The position numbers were made by a program, and so were the translations under genes. The notes under the pieces were generated by a model. The model saw nothing but the letters and a program-made list of their open reading frames with translations. It did not search any database and was not told where the DNA came from. From Deltaproteobacteria bacterium (GTDB lineage Bacteria; JAMCPX01): a stretch of DNA of 64,000 nucleotides. Location of the stretch: positions 1 through 64,000 of the forward strand of contig JAMCPX010000004.1 in assembly GCA_023382265.1 (NCBI GenBank), written 5' to 3'. Below are positions 1 through 7,987 of this stretch, piece by piece. How positions within the stretch are numbered: the first letter of the stretch is position 1; each line of letters starts with the position of its first letter.

Positions 1-167
1 CTGCCGGATACACCTCCCTCCCCAAGACCTGATGGAACCGCCTCTGTTGTTGGACTTGTTGCACCCATGCCTATCGGTGCAAGACCTTCAGGGGCTATTG
101 TGCCTGCAGGAGCCGTGCTGCCGGATACACCTCCCTCCCCAAGCCCTGATGGAACCGCCTCTGTTGT
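1..167. repeat. 117-bp in-frame tandem repeat
   Basis: Bases 1-50 recur at 118-167 with one mismatch, giving a 117-bp period (39 codons). The unit lies inside the repeat lipoprotein gene, so copy-number change would keep the frame. Only about one and a half units fall in the window. Confidence 0.85.
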
Positions 168-326
168 GGTAGTTAAAACAGTACTTGTTTGGGGCATACC
201 TTCTAATAAACTCTGCGCAGGCCGTTCGGCCCCAGTCTTTTGTGTTACAATAATTCCTCTTGCACAAGATGTGAGTAGTATGATTATTAAAAATAAAAAT
301 ATTTTTTTTAATTTATAACTTTTCAT
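1..326 (-). CDS. Repeat-containing lipoprotein, truncated by window edge
   Basis: The frame starts at an ATG at 326 and runs off the left edge without a stop. A strong Shine-Dalgarno sequence (AAGGAGT, 334-340) sits 7 nt upstream. The protein opens with a basic start, a hydrophobic stretch and a lipobox LTSC, so Cys21 should be lipidated and the protein envelope-anchored. After about residue 47 it is rich in Thr, Ser, Pro, Gly and Ala and begins a 39-residue tandem repeat (core TTEAVPSGLGEGGVSG, residues 53-69 and again from 92). The repeat is encoded by a 117-bp DNA unit. No enzymatic domain is visible. Such low-complexity lipoproteins are usually surface or spacer proteins, but no function is assigned. 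The total repeat number is unknown. Confidence 0.8.
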   Translation of the reverse strand, partial: MKSYKLKKIFLFLIIILLTSCARGIIVTQKTGAERPAQSLLEGMPQTSTVLTTTTEAVPSGLGEGGVSGSTAPAGTIAPEGLAPIGMGATSPTTEAVPSGLGEGGVSG

Positions 327-432
327 TGTTATCACTCCTTTTTTTATATATCACAAAAACATATCATTTTAAAGTAAACCGAAACTTTATCATATTAGGA
401 TATAACAATATTTTATGTATATCAAAAAAATA

Positions 433-505
<73 letters not shown>

Positions 506-521
506 CCATTTACAAATAGTT

Positions 522-830
522 TTATGCCTGATCAGTATTTCCTGATTTTCTTTTATCTTGCATGTTATTTATCTCTTCTTTCGCGATGATTATGTTCTGT
601 TCAAGGTTATTCAACCTTTCGATAGATGAGGAAAAGATTTTTACATCGTTAATTCCTGATTTTGCAATTGTATAGAATTGTTCTCCCAGTTCAAAGAGAG
701 CTTTATTATATTGTCTGGTGACTTCATACAATTTAAGTTTCTTTTTAAAGAAGTTCGTATACAGCAAAATTGTTTCTTTAAATTTTTCCATTATAACAAT
801 TATTTTATTCTTCAGATTTTCTTCATGCAT
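522..830 (-). CDS. Small hypothetical helical protein
   Basis: A 102-residue protein that I do not recognise. It is rich in Lys, Glu, Ile and Asn and has heptad-like patterning in residues 20-45 and 65-95, suggesting alpha-helical or coiled-coil structure. There is no signal peptide or membrane segment. No clear ribosome binding site precedes the first ATG; a second ATG at residue 14 is an equally possible start. It lies just upstream of tRNA-Ala on the same strand and downstream of the atpE terminator, so it is probably transcribed on its own. The base composition resembles its neighbours. Confidence 0.5.
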   Translation of the reverse strand: MHEENLKNKIIVIMEKFKETILLYTNFFKKKLKLYEVTRQYNKALFELGEQFYTIAKSGINDVKIFSSSIERLNNLEQNIIIAKEEINNMQDKRKSGNTDQA

Positions 831-987
831 ATTGTTCTGTAATAACAGATATGCATATAGAAGTCAATATTTTCGAAGTCTTAAACATCAGGGTTTCAAA
901 TCCAACAGCTACGCATGATGCAGCAAATAAACTTAATCCAGGATACCTTACACAAACTCATCTAAGATAAAACCAGATTAGAAAAAT

Positions 988-1015
988 AAAATGGGAGGCA
1001 TGAACCTCCCATTTT
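988..1015 (-). terminator. Rho-independent terminator after atpE
   Basis: The stem ATGGGAGG/CCTCCCAT (991-998 with 1005-1012) has a 6-nt loop and is extended by A-T pairs. On the minus strand it is followed by a T-rich tract. It begins directly after the atpE stop codon, so the F0 gene run ends here and the F1 genes must lie elsewhere. Confidence 0.85.
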
Positions 1016-1345
1016 TTATATCTTACCTTGTAATAAAAATGCTATAACAAAGGCGTATATAACAAGTGACTCTACCAGAGCAAGACCAATGATCATGGGC
1101 GTTACGATTTTGCCGGACGCACCAGGGTTTCTCGCAATACCATCAAGCGCAGAAGCGATTGATCTGCCCTGTCCAAGTGCACCGCCAAATGCAGCTATAC
1201 CAATTCCAAGACCGCTTGCAAGAGCAAGTGCTGCATCCTTAAGACCTGTACCTTGCGGCTGCACAGTAGCACCAGCCTCTGCTGCAAGTGCGGGGATCGC
1301 TGTGATCATTAGCAGTACGATAGATGTAAATATTCGTTTAAACAT
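1016..1345 (-). CDS. atpE: F0F1 ATP synthase subunit c, with signal peptide
   Basis: Subunit c forms the ion-carrying rotor ring of F0. The ATG at 1345 is preceded by AAAGGAGG at proper spacing, giving 109 residues. Residues 1-22 form a signal peptide (ALA-A junction) before the usual two-helix hairpin. The glycine-rich helix 1 ends in GQG (Gln59), the polar loop is ARNPGASG, and the ion-binding carboxylate is Glu92 in VESLVIY. Gln59, Glu92, Ser93 and Tyr97 match positions that bind Na+ in Ilyobacter tartaricus, but the Thr after Ser is Leu here, so ion preference is unsettled. The gene follows atpB and is closed by a terminator. Confidence 0.95.
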   Translation of the reverse strand: MFKRIFTSIVLLMITAIPALAAEAGATVQPQGTGLKDAALALASGLGIGIAAFGGALGQGRSIASALDGIARNPGASGKIVTPMIIGLALVESLVIYAFVIAFLLQGKI

Positions 1346-1364
1346 GTTTTTTCCTCCTTTTATA

Positions 1365-2063
1365 TTAATGTTCTTCTTCGTGTGCGACGGCAAGTGCTAT
1401 GTATATGGCACTTAAAATAGAGAATACAAGTGCTTGAATAAAAGATACAAATATTCCAAGCATCATAAATATGATAGGAACCCCTACAGGCACGAGGTGC
1501 GAAAATATGTGTAGTGCCGTATGATCTCCGAGCATGTTTGCAAAGAGCCTGAGGGAAAGCGACAGCGGTCTAACAAGATTACTTATCAGTTCAACTACTA
1601 TCATTATAGGTGCAAGTACCCAGACGGGTCCCATAAAATGTTTGAGATATTTTATGCCATGTGCTCTAAACCCAAAATAGTTGTAAGCAATAAACACAAT
1701 AACAGCCATTGCAAAATTTGTGTGTAAGTTGTCGGTTGGAGGCACCATACCCGGAATCACCCCAAAAAGATTTGATATAAAGATAAATACAAATAACGTT
1801 CCAATCAAAGGCAGATACCTTTCCGGTTCTTCCGGTATTACAGATGCCGTAAAATTATAAAGAGCCTCATAGATCATATCAAATATAGAAAGTAGGGTAA
1901 ATCCACCGTCAGGGACCTCAGGATAATTTCTTTTTTTTAATAATCTATAGGTAAACAAAGAGAATAATATAAGTATTATGCCTGAAATAAAGTATGTAAT
2001 TACGTAATCATGTACTTTGTTTAATTCCGGTATAATGCTAAACCATGTTAATTGTTCATGCAT
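1365..2063 (-). CDS. atpB: F0F1 ATP synthase subunit a
   Basis: Membrane stator subunit forming the proton half-channels against the c-ring. The 232-residue protein has about six membrane helices. The essential arginine is Arg172 in the motif [13 protein letters not shown], and the conserved region [10 protein letters not shown]-type (here [10 protein letters not shown], residues 157-166) precedes it. The length is normal for the family. It overlaps the upstream atpI-like gene by 8 nt and is followed 19 nt later by atpE, so the genes are co-transcribed and probably translationally coupled. No atpF (b subunit) lies beside it, which implies a split ATP synthase gene set. Confidence 0.95.
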   Translation of the reverse strand: MHEQLTWFSIIPELNKVHDYVITYFISGIILILFSLFTYRLLKKRNYPEVPDGGFTLLSIFDMIYEALYNFTASVIPEEPERYLPLIGTLFVFIFISNLFGVIPGMVPPTDNLHTNFAMAVIVFIAYNYFGFRAHGIKYLKHFMGPVWVLAPIMIVVELISNLVRPLSLSLRLFANMLGDHTALHIFSHLVPVGVPIIFMMLGIFVSFIQALVFSILSAIYIALAVAHEEEH

Positions 2064-2415
2064 TTTGCTCTCCCCCTATCATGGATATTATACCTGTGAT
2101 AACAATACTAACGGGTGCTACTGTTATTCCTAATATGAATGGAATGACAGGTAATTTTATTGTTACGATGGATATATAAAGCGATGCAAGTAATAATGGA
2201 TATTTTAAAAATATCAAAAGCCCGAAGAATAGCTTATTTTTATGCTTTAATAGTTTCGCTATGCCAAAACCAATCACGCCAATGTCTATTATGATGATCA
2301 CAGCACCTATTAAGAATGATAGAAAATTGTGTTTATCATGAGAAAACACTACCCCGCCAGCTATAATAACAGCAGCACATACTGCGATCCATATTTTATA
2401 AATAAACGGTTTCAT
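2056..2415 (-). CDS. atpI: ATP synthase subunit I-like membrane protein
   Basis: A 119-residue, almost entirely hydrophobic protein with four predicted membrane helices (about residues 8-25, 32-52, 62-80 and 88-112). Size, topology and position just upstream of atpB fit the AtpI family, which assists c-ring assembly and is weakly conserved. It overlaps the upstream small gene by 4 nt (ATGA at 2412-2415) and the downstream atpB by 8 nt, an arrangement typical of coupled translation. The assignment rests on context and topology rather than motifs. Confidence 0.7.
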   Translation of the reverse strand: MKPFIYKIWIAVCAAVIIAGGVVFSHDKHNFLSFLIGAVIIIIDIGVIGFGIAKLLKHKNKLFFGLLIFLKYPLLLASLYISIVTIKLPVIPFILGITVAPVSIVITGIISMIGGEQNA

Positions 2416-2627
2416 TTTTTATTAGCCCCTAAAAACTTAACCAGCTCTATCAACCTCATTACACTTGCCAGAAAGCCAAGTATAGTAAAAGCTATAGTAA
2501 ACCACGGCGTTGTCTTAAGGTATTTATCAATATAATCTCCTATCAGTATACCTACTACTACAGAGAGTCCTGCCTCAATACTCAGAGAAAATACGGTGCC
2601 AACCTTTTTTAAATTAAATCCGAGCAC
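2412..2627 (-). CDS. AtpZ/AtpQ-like F0 accessory protein
   Basis: A 71-residue protein with two membrane helices (about residues 13-30 and 42-60) separated by a short loop with DYIDKYLKTTPW. This matches the small AtpZ/AtpQ-type family (putative F0F1 accessory subunit, two-helix hairpin) that precedes atpI and atpB in many bacteria. The second-gene overlap (ATGA) couples it to the atpI-like gene. Proteins of this family have been linked to c-ring assembly or Mg2+/Ca2+ uptake; which applies here is unknown. Confidence 0.7.
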   Translation of the reverse strand: MLGFNLKKVGTVFSLSIEAGLSVVVGILIGDYIDKYLKTTPWFTIAFTILGFLASVMRLIELVKFLGANKK

Positions 2628-2687
2628 GATAATATTGTTGCTAACACAATGATAAAAAACAAGTCAAATGAATTAAACGATATCAGT

Positions 2688-2981
2688 TTAATTGGAATGC
2701 TCTCTTATGAACTCATCGAGTTTTTTTGTGTCTTCTTGATGTTTTATAACTGCTTTTTTAGGTTTTTCCTGCTGTACCTGTTTCTCTGGTTCGGAATTTT
2801 TAGGTTGTTTTTCGGAAAGGAACTGTTTTTTAAGTTCCTCTGTCCTTTGCTTAATATCTTCTATTTTATGCCGGTTTTTGAGTGTTATCTCCAGAGCGTT
2901 ATGCTGCAATCTGATTCTGATAAAATAGATCAGGGCTGCTATAATAATAATTAAAATAATAAATTTCAAAATTTTCAGCAT
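2688..2981 (-). CDS. Small membrane-anchored coiled-coil protein
   Basis: A 97-residue protein with one N-terminal membrane helix (about residues 5-24) followed by a highly charged Lys/Glu/Gln-rich tail that should be cytoplasmic or periplasmic coiled coil. I start it at the ATG at 2981 because GGAAAG lies 6 nt upstream and that ATG is one base past the helicase stop; an upstream start would overlap the helicase. It sits between the helicase and the F0 genes. It is too short to be the missing ATP synthase b subunit (usually about 150 or more residues), although its one-helix-plus-coiled-coil build is reminiscent. Function unknown. Confidence 0.6.
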   Translation of the reverse strand: MLKILKFIILIIIIAALIYFIRIRLQHNALEITLKNRHKIEDIKQRTEELKKQFLSEKQPKNSEPEKQVQQEKPKKAVIKHQEDTKKLDEFIREHSN

Positions 2982-2982
2982 T

Positions 2983-4962
2983 TTAATCTTTCCATTTCTC
3001 ATACGCATAAGATGGAAGTTCTTTTATGAACCTTGATGGTTTTGTTATCATATTATCGTAGTTACCTCTTTCCGGCAAGGCTTCAGGATAGCAAAGATAT
3101 AAAATATCTTTTGCACGGGTTATCGCAACATAAAATAATCGCCTTTCTTCCTCGATAGCATCGTTATCAACTTCTGCATGACTTTTTTGCGTGCCTCTTA
3201 TAATCGGGAACTTGCCGTCCACGAGCCATGGAATAAATACTGCTTTCCATTCAAGCCCCTTTGCCTGGTGTATGCTTGAAAGAACAACCTGCTCTTTTTC
3301 TCCTGCATCGTTAGCAGACGCTGAAACAGTTGCTACGAGTGCCATTTCACTTAAAAAATCGGTAACATTTTTGAATTTCGTAGAATAATTAATTAGCTGC
3401 TTTATATCTTCAAGCCTTGTTTCATAGTTTGTATAAGCAAGTTTGAGATATTCATTGTAGCCGTTATCAAGGATAAGCATAAGCATGTCGGAAGGCAGTT
3501 TTTCTTCTATATTTGATAGCATTTGCAAGAGCTCATAAAATTTATTTAAATGGTGCATAGCTTTTTTTGATATTATCCCGGATAGTTCGTTAGAGTTTAA
3601 TAGGGAGATATCGGATTCATGTTTGCTAAAAAAGTCCCAGACAACTCCTGATGTTTTAACACCAATACCCGGATACAGCTTTAAAGCCCTTTTAAATCCA
3701 AGTTCATCGGAAGGGTTATTCATAAACCTCAAATAACTAAGAACATCCTTTATATGCGACTGTTCAAAAAATCGGATCCCTGATCTTACTTCATAAGGTA
3801 TACCAAGCCTTGTAAGTTCCATCTGTATCTCCATGGAATGGTAATGCGATCTGTAAAGAACCGCAATTTCATTAAGATTGAGATCTGATGAAATCGAGAG
3901 TATATGTTTTGCTATAAAACCGGCTTGTTCGTCTGTACTTTCCAATTCCACTACCACAGGTAAAACTCCTGCCCCTCTTGTTGCTATAAGATGTTTTTGA
4001 TACTGTTTTTTATTCCGAATTATTGTAGCATTCGCGAGGTCGAGTATTGCCTGAGTGCTTCTATAATTTGTCTGAAGCTTATAAACAACAGCATCAGGAT
4101 ATCGCTCTGTAAACCCTAGGATGTTATCATAATGTGCACCCCTGAATGCGTATATGGACTGAGAATCATCTCCCACGACCATAAGGTTTCTATGCTTCTG
4201 TGATATTATATCAATAATATCGGCCTGGAGCTTGCTTGTATCCTGATACTCATCAACAAGTATATGCTGGAAGTGCTCTTCATAATGTGTTCTTACGTCA
4301 TCATGTTCAAGTAGAAGCTGTTTCAAAAGCAACAACAGATCATCAAAATCCAGTGCATTAAGCTTTGCCTTTTTAGTGACCAAACGTTCATGAATCAAGA
4401 AAAGGTCATCTATATATTCCGTCAATTGCGGGAATCTCTTTGTTACGGTATGCTCCACATTTATAGAGAGATTGGAGCTGAGGCTGAGTATTGTGTTTAC
4501 CGTATCCTCCGACGGAAATCGCCTGTTATCGTTAAGACCAAACTCCGTTATCGTATCGGATATGAGGTCTTTTCTATCTTCTTCATCAAGGATTGTAAAA
4601 TTGTGTTTAAAACCAAGTAGCCCAATGTGTCTTCTAAGGATGAGGTTTGCAATGTGATGAAATGTCCCACCCCAAATACCGGAATTATCCATTGATAAAA
4701 GCTTCTGAACCCGGGACAGCATCTCTCTTGCAGCTTTGTTTGTAAATGTTACAAGCAGGAGGCGAGAAGGCGGGACACCATCTTTAATTAGTTTTGCCAC
4801 TCTATATATGAGTGTCCGTGTTTTCCCACTTCCCGCTCCTGCTATAACCAGAGAAGGCCCTGATGCCGAGAGAACAACTTTTAATTGTTCTTCATTTAAA
4901 GCATTCTCAAAATCCAATACAGTATTTATATGCGTTTGTTTTAATAATGGTTGATTAGTCAC
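2983..4962 (-). CDS. pcrA: UvrD/PcrA-type superfamily 1 DNA helicase
   Basis: ATP-dependent 3'-5' DNA helicase of the UvrD/Rep/PcrA group, 659 residues, acting in repair and replication restart. Visible motifs: Walker A AGAGSGKT (41-48), motif Ia TFTNKAAREM (72-81), Walker B DEYQ (237-240), motif III GDDSQSIYAFRG (264-275), motif IV NYRS, motif V HQAKGLEW, and motif VI VAITRAK. It is somewhat shorter than typical PcrA (about 720), lacking most of the extended C-terminal tail. It starts 3 nt after the PPIase stop and is followed after 1 nt by the small membrane protein, so it belongs to the same transcription unit. Assignment to the superfamily is firm; UvrD versus PcrA cannot be decided here. 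Confidence 0.93.
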   Translation of the reverse strand: MTNQPLLKQTHINTVLDFENALNEEQLKVVLSASGPSLVIAGAGSGKTRTLIYRVAKLIKDGVPPSRLLLVTFTNKAAREMLSRVQKLLSMDNSGIWGGTFHHIANLILRRHIGLLGFKHNFTILDEEDRKDLISDTITEFGLNDNRRFPSEDTVNTILSLSSNLSINVEHTVTKRFPQLTEYIDDLFLIHERLVTKKAKLNALDFDDLLLLLKQLLLEHDDVRTHYEEHFQHILVDEYQDTSKLQADIIDIISQKHRNLMVVGDDSQSIYAFRGAHYDNILGFTERYPDAVVYKLQTNYRSTQAILDLANATIIRNKKQYQKHLIATRGAGVLPVVVELESTDEQAGFIAKHILSISSDLNLNEIAVLYRSHYHSMEIQMELTRLGIPYEVRSGIRFFEQSHIKDVLSYLRFMNNPSDELGFKRALKLYPGIGVKTSGVVWDFFSKHESDISLLNSNELSGIISKKAMHHLNKFYELLQMLSNIEEKLPSDMLMLILDNGYNEYLKLAYTNYETRLEDIKQLINYSTKFKNVTDFLSEMALVATVSASANDAGEKEQVVLSSIHQAKGLEWKAVFIPWLVDGKFPIIRGTQKSHAEVDNDAIEEERRLFYVAITRAKDILYLCYPEALPERGNYDNMITKPSRFIKELPSYAYEKWKD

Positions 4963-4965
4963 CAG

Positions 4966-6030
4966 TTATACTTTTGTTTCAATCTTTGTTTTCGCTTTTA
5001 AAGCATTAATCAATGTCTCAAATGCATTTTTTGCTTTCTGTTGTACAAGCATCTGTTTAATCATATCTTTTACGCTTTTAAAATCTTTTTTCTCTGCGGC
5101 TTTCTTCGCTACAAGCTGAATAATGTGATAACCAAACTGGGTATGCACTATAGGGCTTATCTGTCCCGGTTTCTTAAGTGCAAAAGCCGCCTCTGAAAAT
5201 GCAGGAACCATTGCACCTTTTTCAGGAAAAAATCCTACATCACCGCCATTGACCGCAGAAGCCTTATCAATAGATTTTTCCATTGCAAGGGTTGTAAAGG
5301 GTACACCTTTTTTTAATTCTTTTTCAATCTGTTCTGCCTCTGCCTGTGTTTTTACAAGTATGTGTCTTACATCAACTTCTTGCGGAACAGTAAACTCTGC
5401 CTTATGCTTTTTATAAAAAGCCTGCGCATCTGCGTCTGATACAGTTATACCCTTTTCAAGAGATAAGAAGACCTGCCTTGCAACAAGTTGATCTTTTACC
5501 TGTTTTCTGATCTCATCTTCGCTCATACCCGATTCATTCAAAATTTTTTCAAACTTGACTTTGCCAAACTTTGATTCAAGTCCTGAGAGCGTATTGTTAA
5601 CATCGGTATCGGTAACTGTTATACCGTTTTGCTTTGCATAGCCTAACAGTAGATTTAGCGATATAAGCCCCTGAATCACATTTTGTTTTAGCTCATTTAT
5701 TATATTAGCATTTTGTTTACTATAAGGATCAAACGGCTTACCCTGTGCAGCAGAAAATTCTTTTAACAAAGCAACCTGTAAGTTGAGTTCCTTGTTTAAC
5801 TCTTTTTTTGAGATAGTTTTATCCCCGATGATTATGGCAGGTCCTGAACCACTGATCAGCTCAAAAGGTTTTTTACCGCCTTTTAAAACATTGGTTTTCC
5901 ATAATATGGCAATAGCCGCTATCACTATTACAATTAAAGCAGAAGAAATGACCAATATAGCTTTTCTGCCGGCAGGTTTTGTTCCCTGATCCTTGTTTAT
6001 ACTTTCATTGTTTGTTTCATTGTCAGACAT
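4966..6030 (-). CDS. Membrane-anchored parvulin-type peptidyl-prolyl isomerase
   Basis: A 354-residue folding factor. It has a charged N-terminus, one membrane helix (about 23-44) and no lipobox, so it is probably anchored in the inner membrane facing the periplasm. Residues 65-205 form a SurA/PrsA-like helical chaperone domain and residues 216-310 a PpiC rotamase domain with VRHILVKT, GGDVGFF and FGYHIIQL. Ribosome binding site AAGGAGG precedes the ATG. It lies between htpX and the helicase on the same strand. The likely role is isomerising prolines and chaperoning exported or outer-membrane proteins, matching the many lipoproteins in this window. SurA proper has two PPIase domains; this one has one. 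Confidence 0.9.
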   Translation of the reverse strand: MSDNETNNESINKDQGTKPAGRKAILVISSALIVIVIAAIAILWKTNVLKGGKKPFELISGSGPAIIIGDKTISKKELNKELNLQVALLKEFSAAQGKPFDPYSKQNANIINELKQNVIQGLISLNLLLGYAKQNGITVTDTDVNNTLSGLESKFGKVKFEKILNESGMSEDEIRKQVKDQLVARQVFLSLEKGITVSDADAQAFYKKHKAEFTVPQEVDVRHILVKTQAEAEQIEKELKKGVPFTTLAMEKSIDKASAVNGGDVGFFPEKGAMVPAFSEAAFALKKPGQISPIVHTQFGYHIIQLVAKKAAEKKDFKSVKDMIKQMLVQQKAKNAFETLINALKAKTKIETKV

Positions 6031-6101
6031 GTAGCCTCCTTAAAATAAGTTGTTTTGACAATCTCATAATTTTTAAAGCATGTCAACTATGTGTATTCTT
6101 T

Positions 6102-7079
6102 TTATCTTTTATTAAAACCCTGTACGATTGTTTGATGGGACATTACCCTTAATTTTGCAATGCGTTTATCAATGGGCGGGTGTGTCGATAGCAGGTCAGC
6201 AAGAAAGCCTTCTTTGTTGTCAATACCTCTTGCAAGGGGATCCGATATGAACATGTGTGCCGTTCCTCTGTTTGCATTTCGCATGGGCGTAAAATCCATT
6301 CTTATTTTTTCAAGGGCAGATGCAAGAGCCATTGAATTCCTTGTAAATTCTACAGAGGATGCATCTGCTGCATACTCGCGTTCTCTTGATACCGCCATTG
6401 CCATGATCTGGCCGATGATGGGTGCAATCACGGCAAGCGATATGGCAATAATTATAAGAAATGCCGGACTGCTTATACCTTCATCCTTTCTTCTTCTTGG
6501 TCCATAAAAAGATATACGCCATAGCCAATCACTAATGAGAACAATGGTCCCGAGTAAAACAGCTACAACCATCATGGTTTTAATATCACGGCTTTTTATA
6601 TGTCCCATTTCATGGCCTATAACAGCCTGAAGCTCTTCTCTGTTCATCTTATCAAGCAATCCCTCAGTAACCGCGATACTTGAATGCATCTGGTCCCTAC
6701 CTGTTGCAAATGCATTAGGCTGATCGGATGGGATAAGATATACACTTGGCATAGGGTTACCGGATGCAACAGACATTTCTTTTACAACATCCAAAAGTAA
6801 TCTTCCCTTTGGGAATGCGATCGTATCGGCTGGATCTACGGGCACCGCATTTACAGATGTTAGTACAAAATAATCCCCGTTATAGTACGAAACCCATGCC
6901 CAGAAGCCTGCAGTCATGAATGCTACAACCGTTGCAAAGGGGAATCCGCCGTTTAACACATCAATACCAAGATAGAAATGATCTATGAAGTAACCGATAG
7001 AAAGGACGACCGCAAAAAAAACAATTATAAGTACAATTGTTGTCCTATTATTGTTTCTTTGTTCCTGAAAAAAATCCAT
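6102..7079 (-). CDS. htpX: HtpX-like membrane zinc metalloprotease (M48)
   Basis: A 325-residue integral membrane protease that degrades misfolded membrane proteins. N-terminal helices (about 13-32 and 47-64) precede the catalytic zinc motif HEMGH (156-160), two more helices (168-190 and 204-230), and the third ligand region REREYAADA (232-240). The C-terminal THPPIDKRI motif is also typical. Length and order match HtpX. The gap to the downstream PPIase is 71 nt. Its neighbour (a folding catalyst) makes a shared role in envelope quality control plausible. Start ATG at 7079 gives the expected N-terminal membrane helix. Confidence 0.93.
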   Translation of the reverse strand: MDFFQEQRNNNRTTIVLIIVFFAVVLSIGYFIDHFYLGIDVLNGGFPFATVVAFMTAGFWAWVSYYNGDYFVLTSVNAVPVDPADTIAFPKGRLLLDVVKEMSVASGNPMPSVYLIPSDQPNAFATGRDQMHSSIAVTEGLLDKMNREELQAVIGHEMGHIKSRDIKTMMVVAVLLGTIVLISDWLWRISFYGPRRRKDEGISSPAFLIIIAISLAVIAPIIGQIMAMAVSREREYAADASSVEFTRNSMALASALEKIRMDFTPMRNANRGTAHMFISDPLARGIDNKEGFLADLLSTHPPIDKRIAKLRVMSHQTIVQGFNKR

Positions 7080-7465
7080 AAATAATCCCGCAAATATCCC
7101 TTATTCATCTCGTATATTTACTCTTCTAGACCCAATAAAGCGGTGTTAGTACTCCGCATCAAACAACAATGAATTCTTTTATAAGAATACCGCTCTTCAA
7201 ATAAATCATACAATTTGTTTAAAGTAAAGTAAAAGTATGCTTTAATTGGACAATGGAAGACACTATGAAGAGAGGAACCACAAAGTTATTCAGAAGCATT
7301 GCTGAAGAAATGACCCACACAAAAGGTATCTCTGATAATATAAAGCAACAGACAACCCGCATTATTAAACACAATTTTATATAGGATAGCATGGAAAGGC
7401 TTTACATGCATATTTCTTGCCCTATAGTCTTGTACTCTGGTATATAAAAAGGCTATCAGGGATAT
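7080..7465. other. Intergenic region between divergent htpX and biotin carrier gene
   Basis: This 386-bp AT-rich stretch separates divergent genes and should hold both promoters. A 43-codon open frame on the plus strand (7253-7384, beginning MEDTMKRG) has no recognisable ribosome binding site or homologue that I know and is probably not a gene. TATAAA at 7442-7447 lies 18 nt upstream of the biotin carrier ATG and could be a -10 box. I see no repeat or RNA gene. Confidence 0.4.
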
Positions 7466-7984
7466 ATGAAAATAAATGTAGAAATAGATAACACCGAGCA
7501 TGCCGTGGATATTATAAAGGCAGAGCATGAAATATACAAATGCCTTGTAGATGGCAGGGATCTGCACGTTAATCTTTCCATTATTAAGCAGGACAACAAT
7601 ATCAGTGTATACTCAATTATTAGTAATGGGACGTCATACGATGTGGTTGTCCACAAAAATAGGGTTAGTGAGATCGTATGCGTTAATGGCATCACTTATA
7701 GTGTTAAAGTGAAGAACATGCTTGATCTTATCAAGTCTAAAGAGAAAAAACTCCATGCTGATGGTAAAGGTTTTAAAATACTCGCACCGATTCCAGGCAA
7801 GGTTATTGCGGTTAAAGTTGATAGCGGCAGCAATGTAAAAAAAGGGCAGTCTGTTATTGTTATAGAAGCCATGAAAATGGAAAATGAAATAAGAACACCG
7901 GTAGACGGTGTTATAACAGGCATACATGTTAAAGAGGGCGATAAGGTTGAGAAAGATACGAGGCTCATTACTATCGCATTTTAA
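7466..7984 (+). CDS. Biotin carboxyl carrier protein of an acyl-CoA carboxylase or decarboxylase
   Basis: A 172-residue biotin carrier. The C-terminal lipoyl/biotinyl domain (about 103-172) carries the biotinylation motif EAMKMEN with target Lys137, and the preceding APIPGKV motif. Residues 1-85 form a beta-rich N-terminal region like that of short-chain acyl-CoA carboxylase or transcarboxylase carriers rather than fatty-acid AccB. It lies 3 nt upstream of methylmalonyl-CoA mutase, so the partner reaction is probably propionyl-CoA carboxylation or methylmalonyl-CoA decarboxylation. Ribosome binding site AGGG precedes the ATG. No carboxylase or carboxyltransferase gene is in the window, so those subunits must be encoded elsewhere. 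Confidence 0.88.
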   Translation: MKINVEIDNTEHAVDIIKAEHEIYKCLVDGRDLHVNLSIIKQDNNISVYSIISNGTSYDVVVHKNRVSEIVCVNGITYSVKVKNMLDLIKSKEKKLHADGKGFKILAPIPGKVIAVKVDSGSNVKKGQSVIVIEAMKMENEIRTPVDGVITGIHVKEGDKVEKDTRLITIAF

Positions 7985-7987
7985 ACT

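Noticed and set aside
1016-1345. Calling the ATP synthase Na+-dependent
   Set aside because: Gln, Glu, Ser and Tyr match, but the Thr ligand is Leu; deltaproteobacterial H+-type rings share the same ESL-x-x-Y pattern, so the call would overreach.
7286-7567. Minus-strand 93-codon frame and a plus-strand 43-codon frame at 7253
   Set aside because: No ribosome binding sites and no recognisable domain; the first overlaps the biotin carrier gene start.
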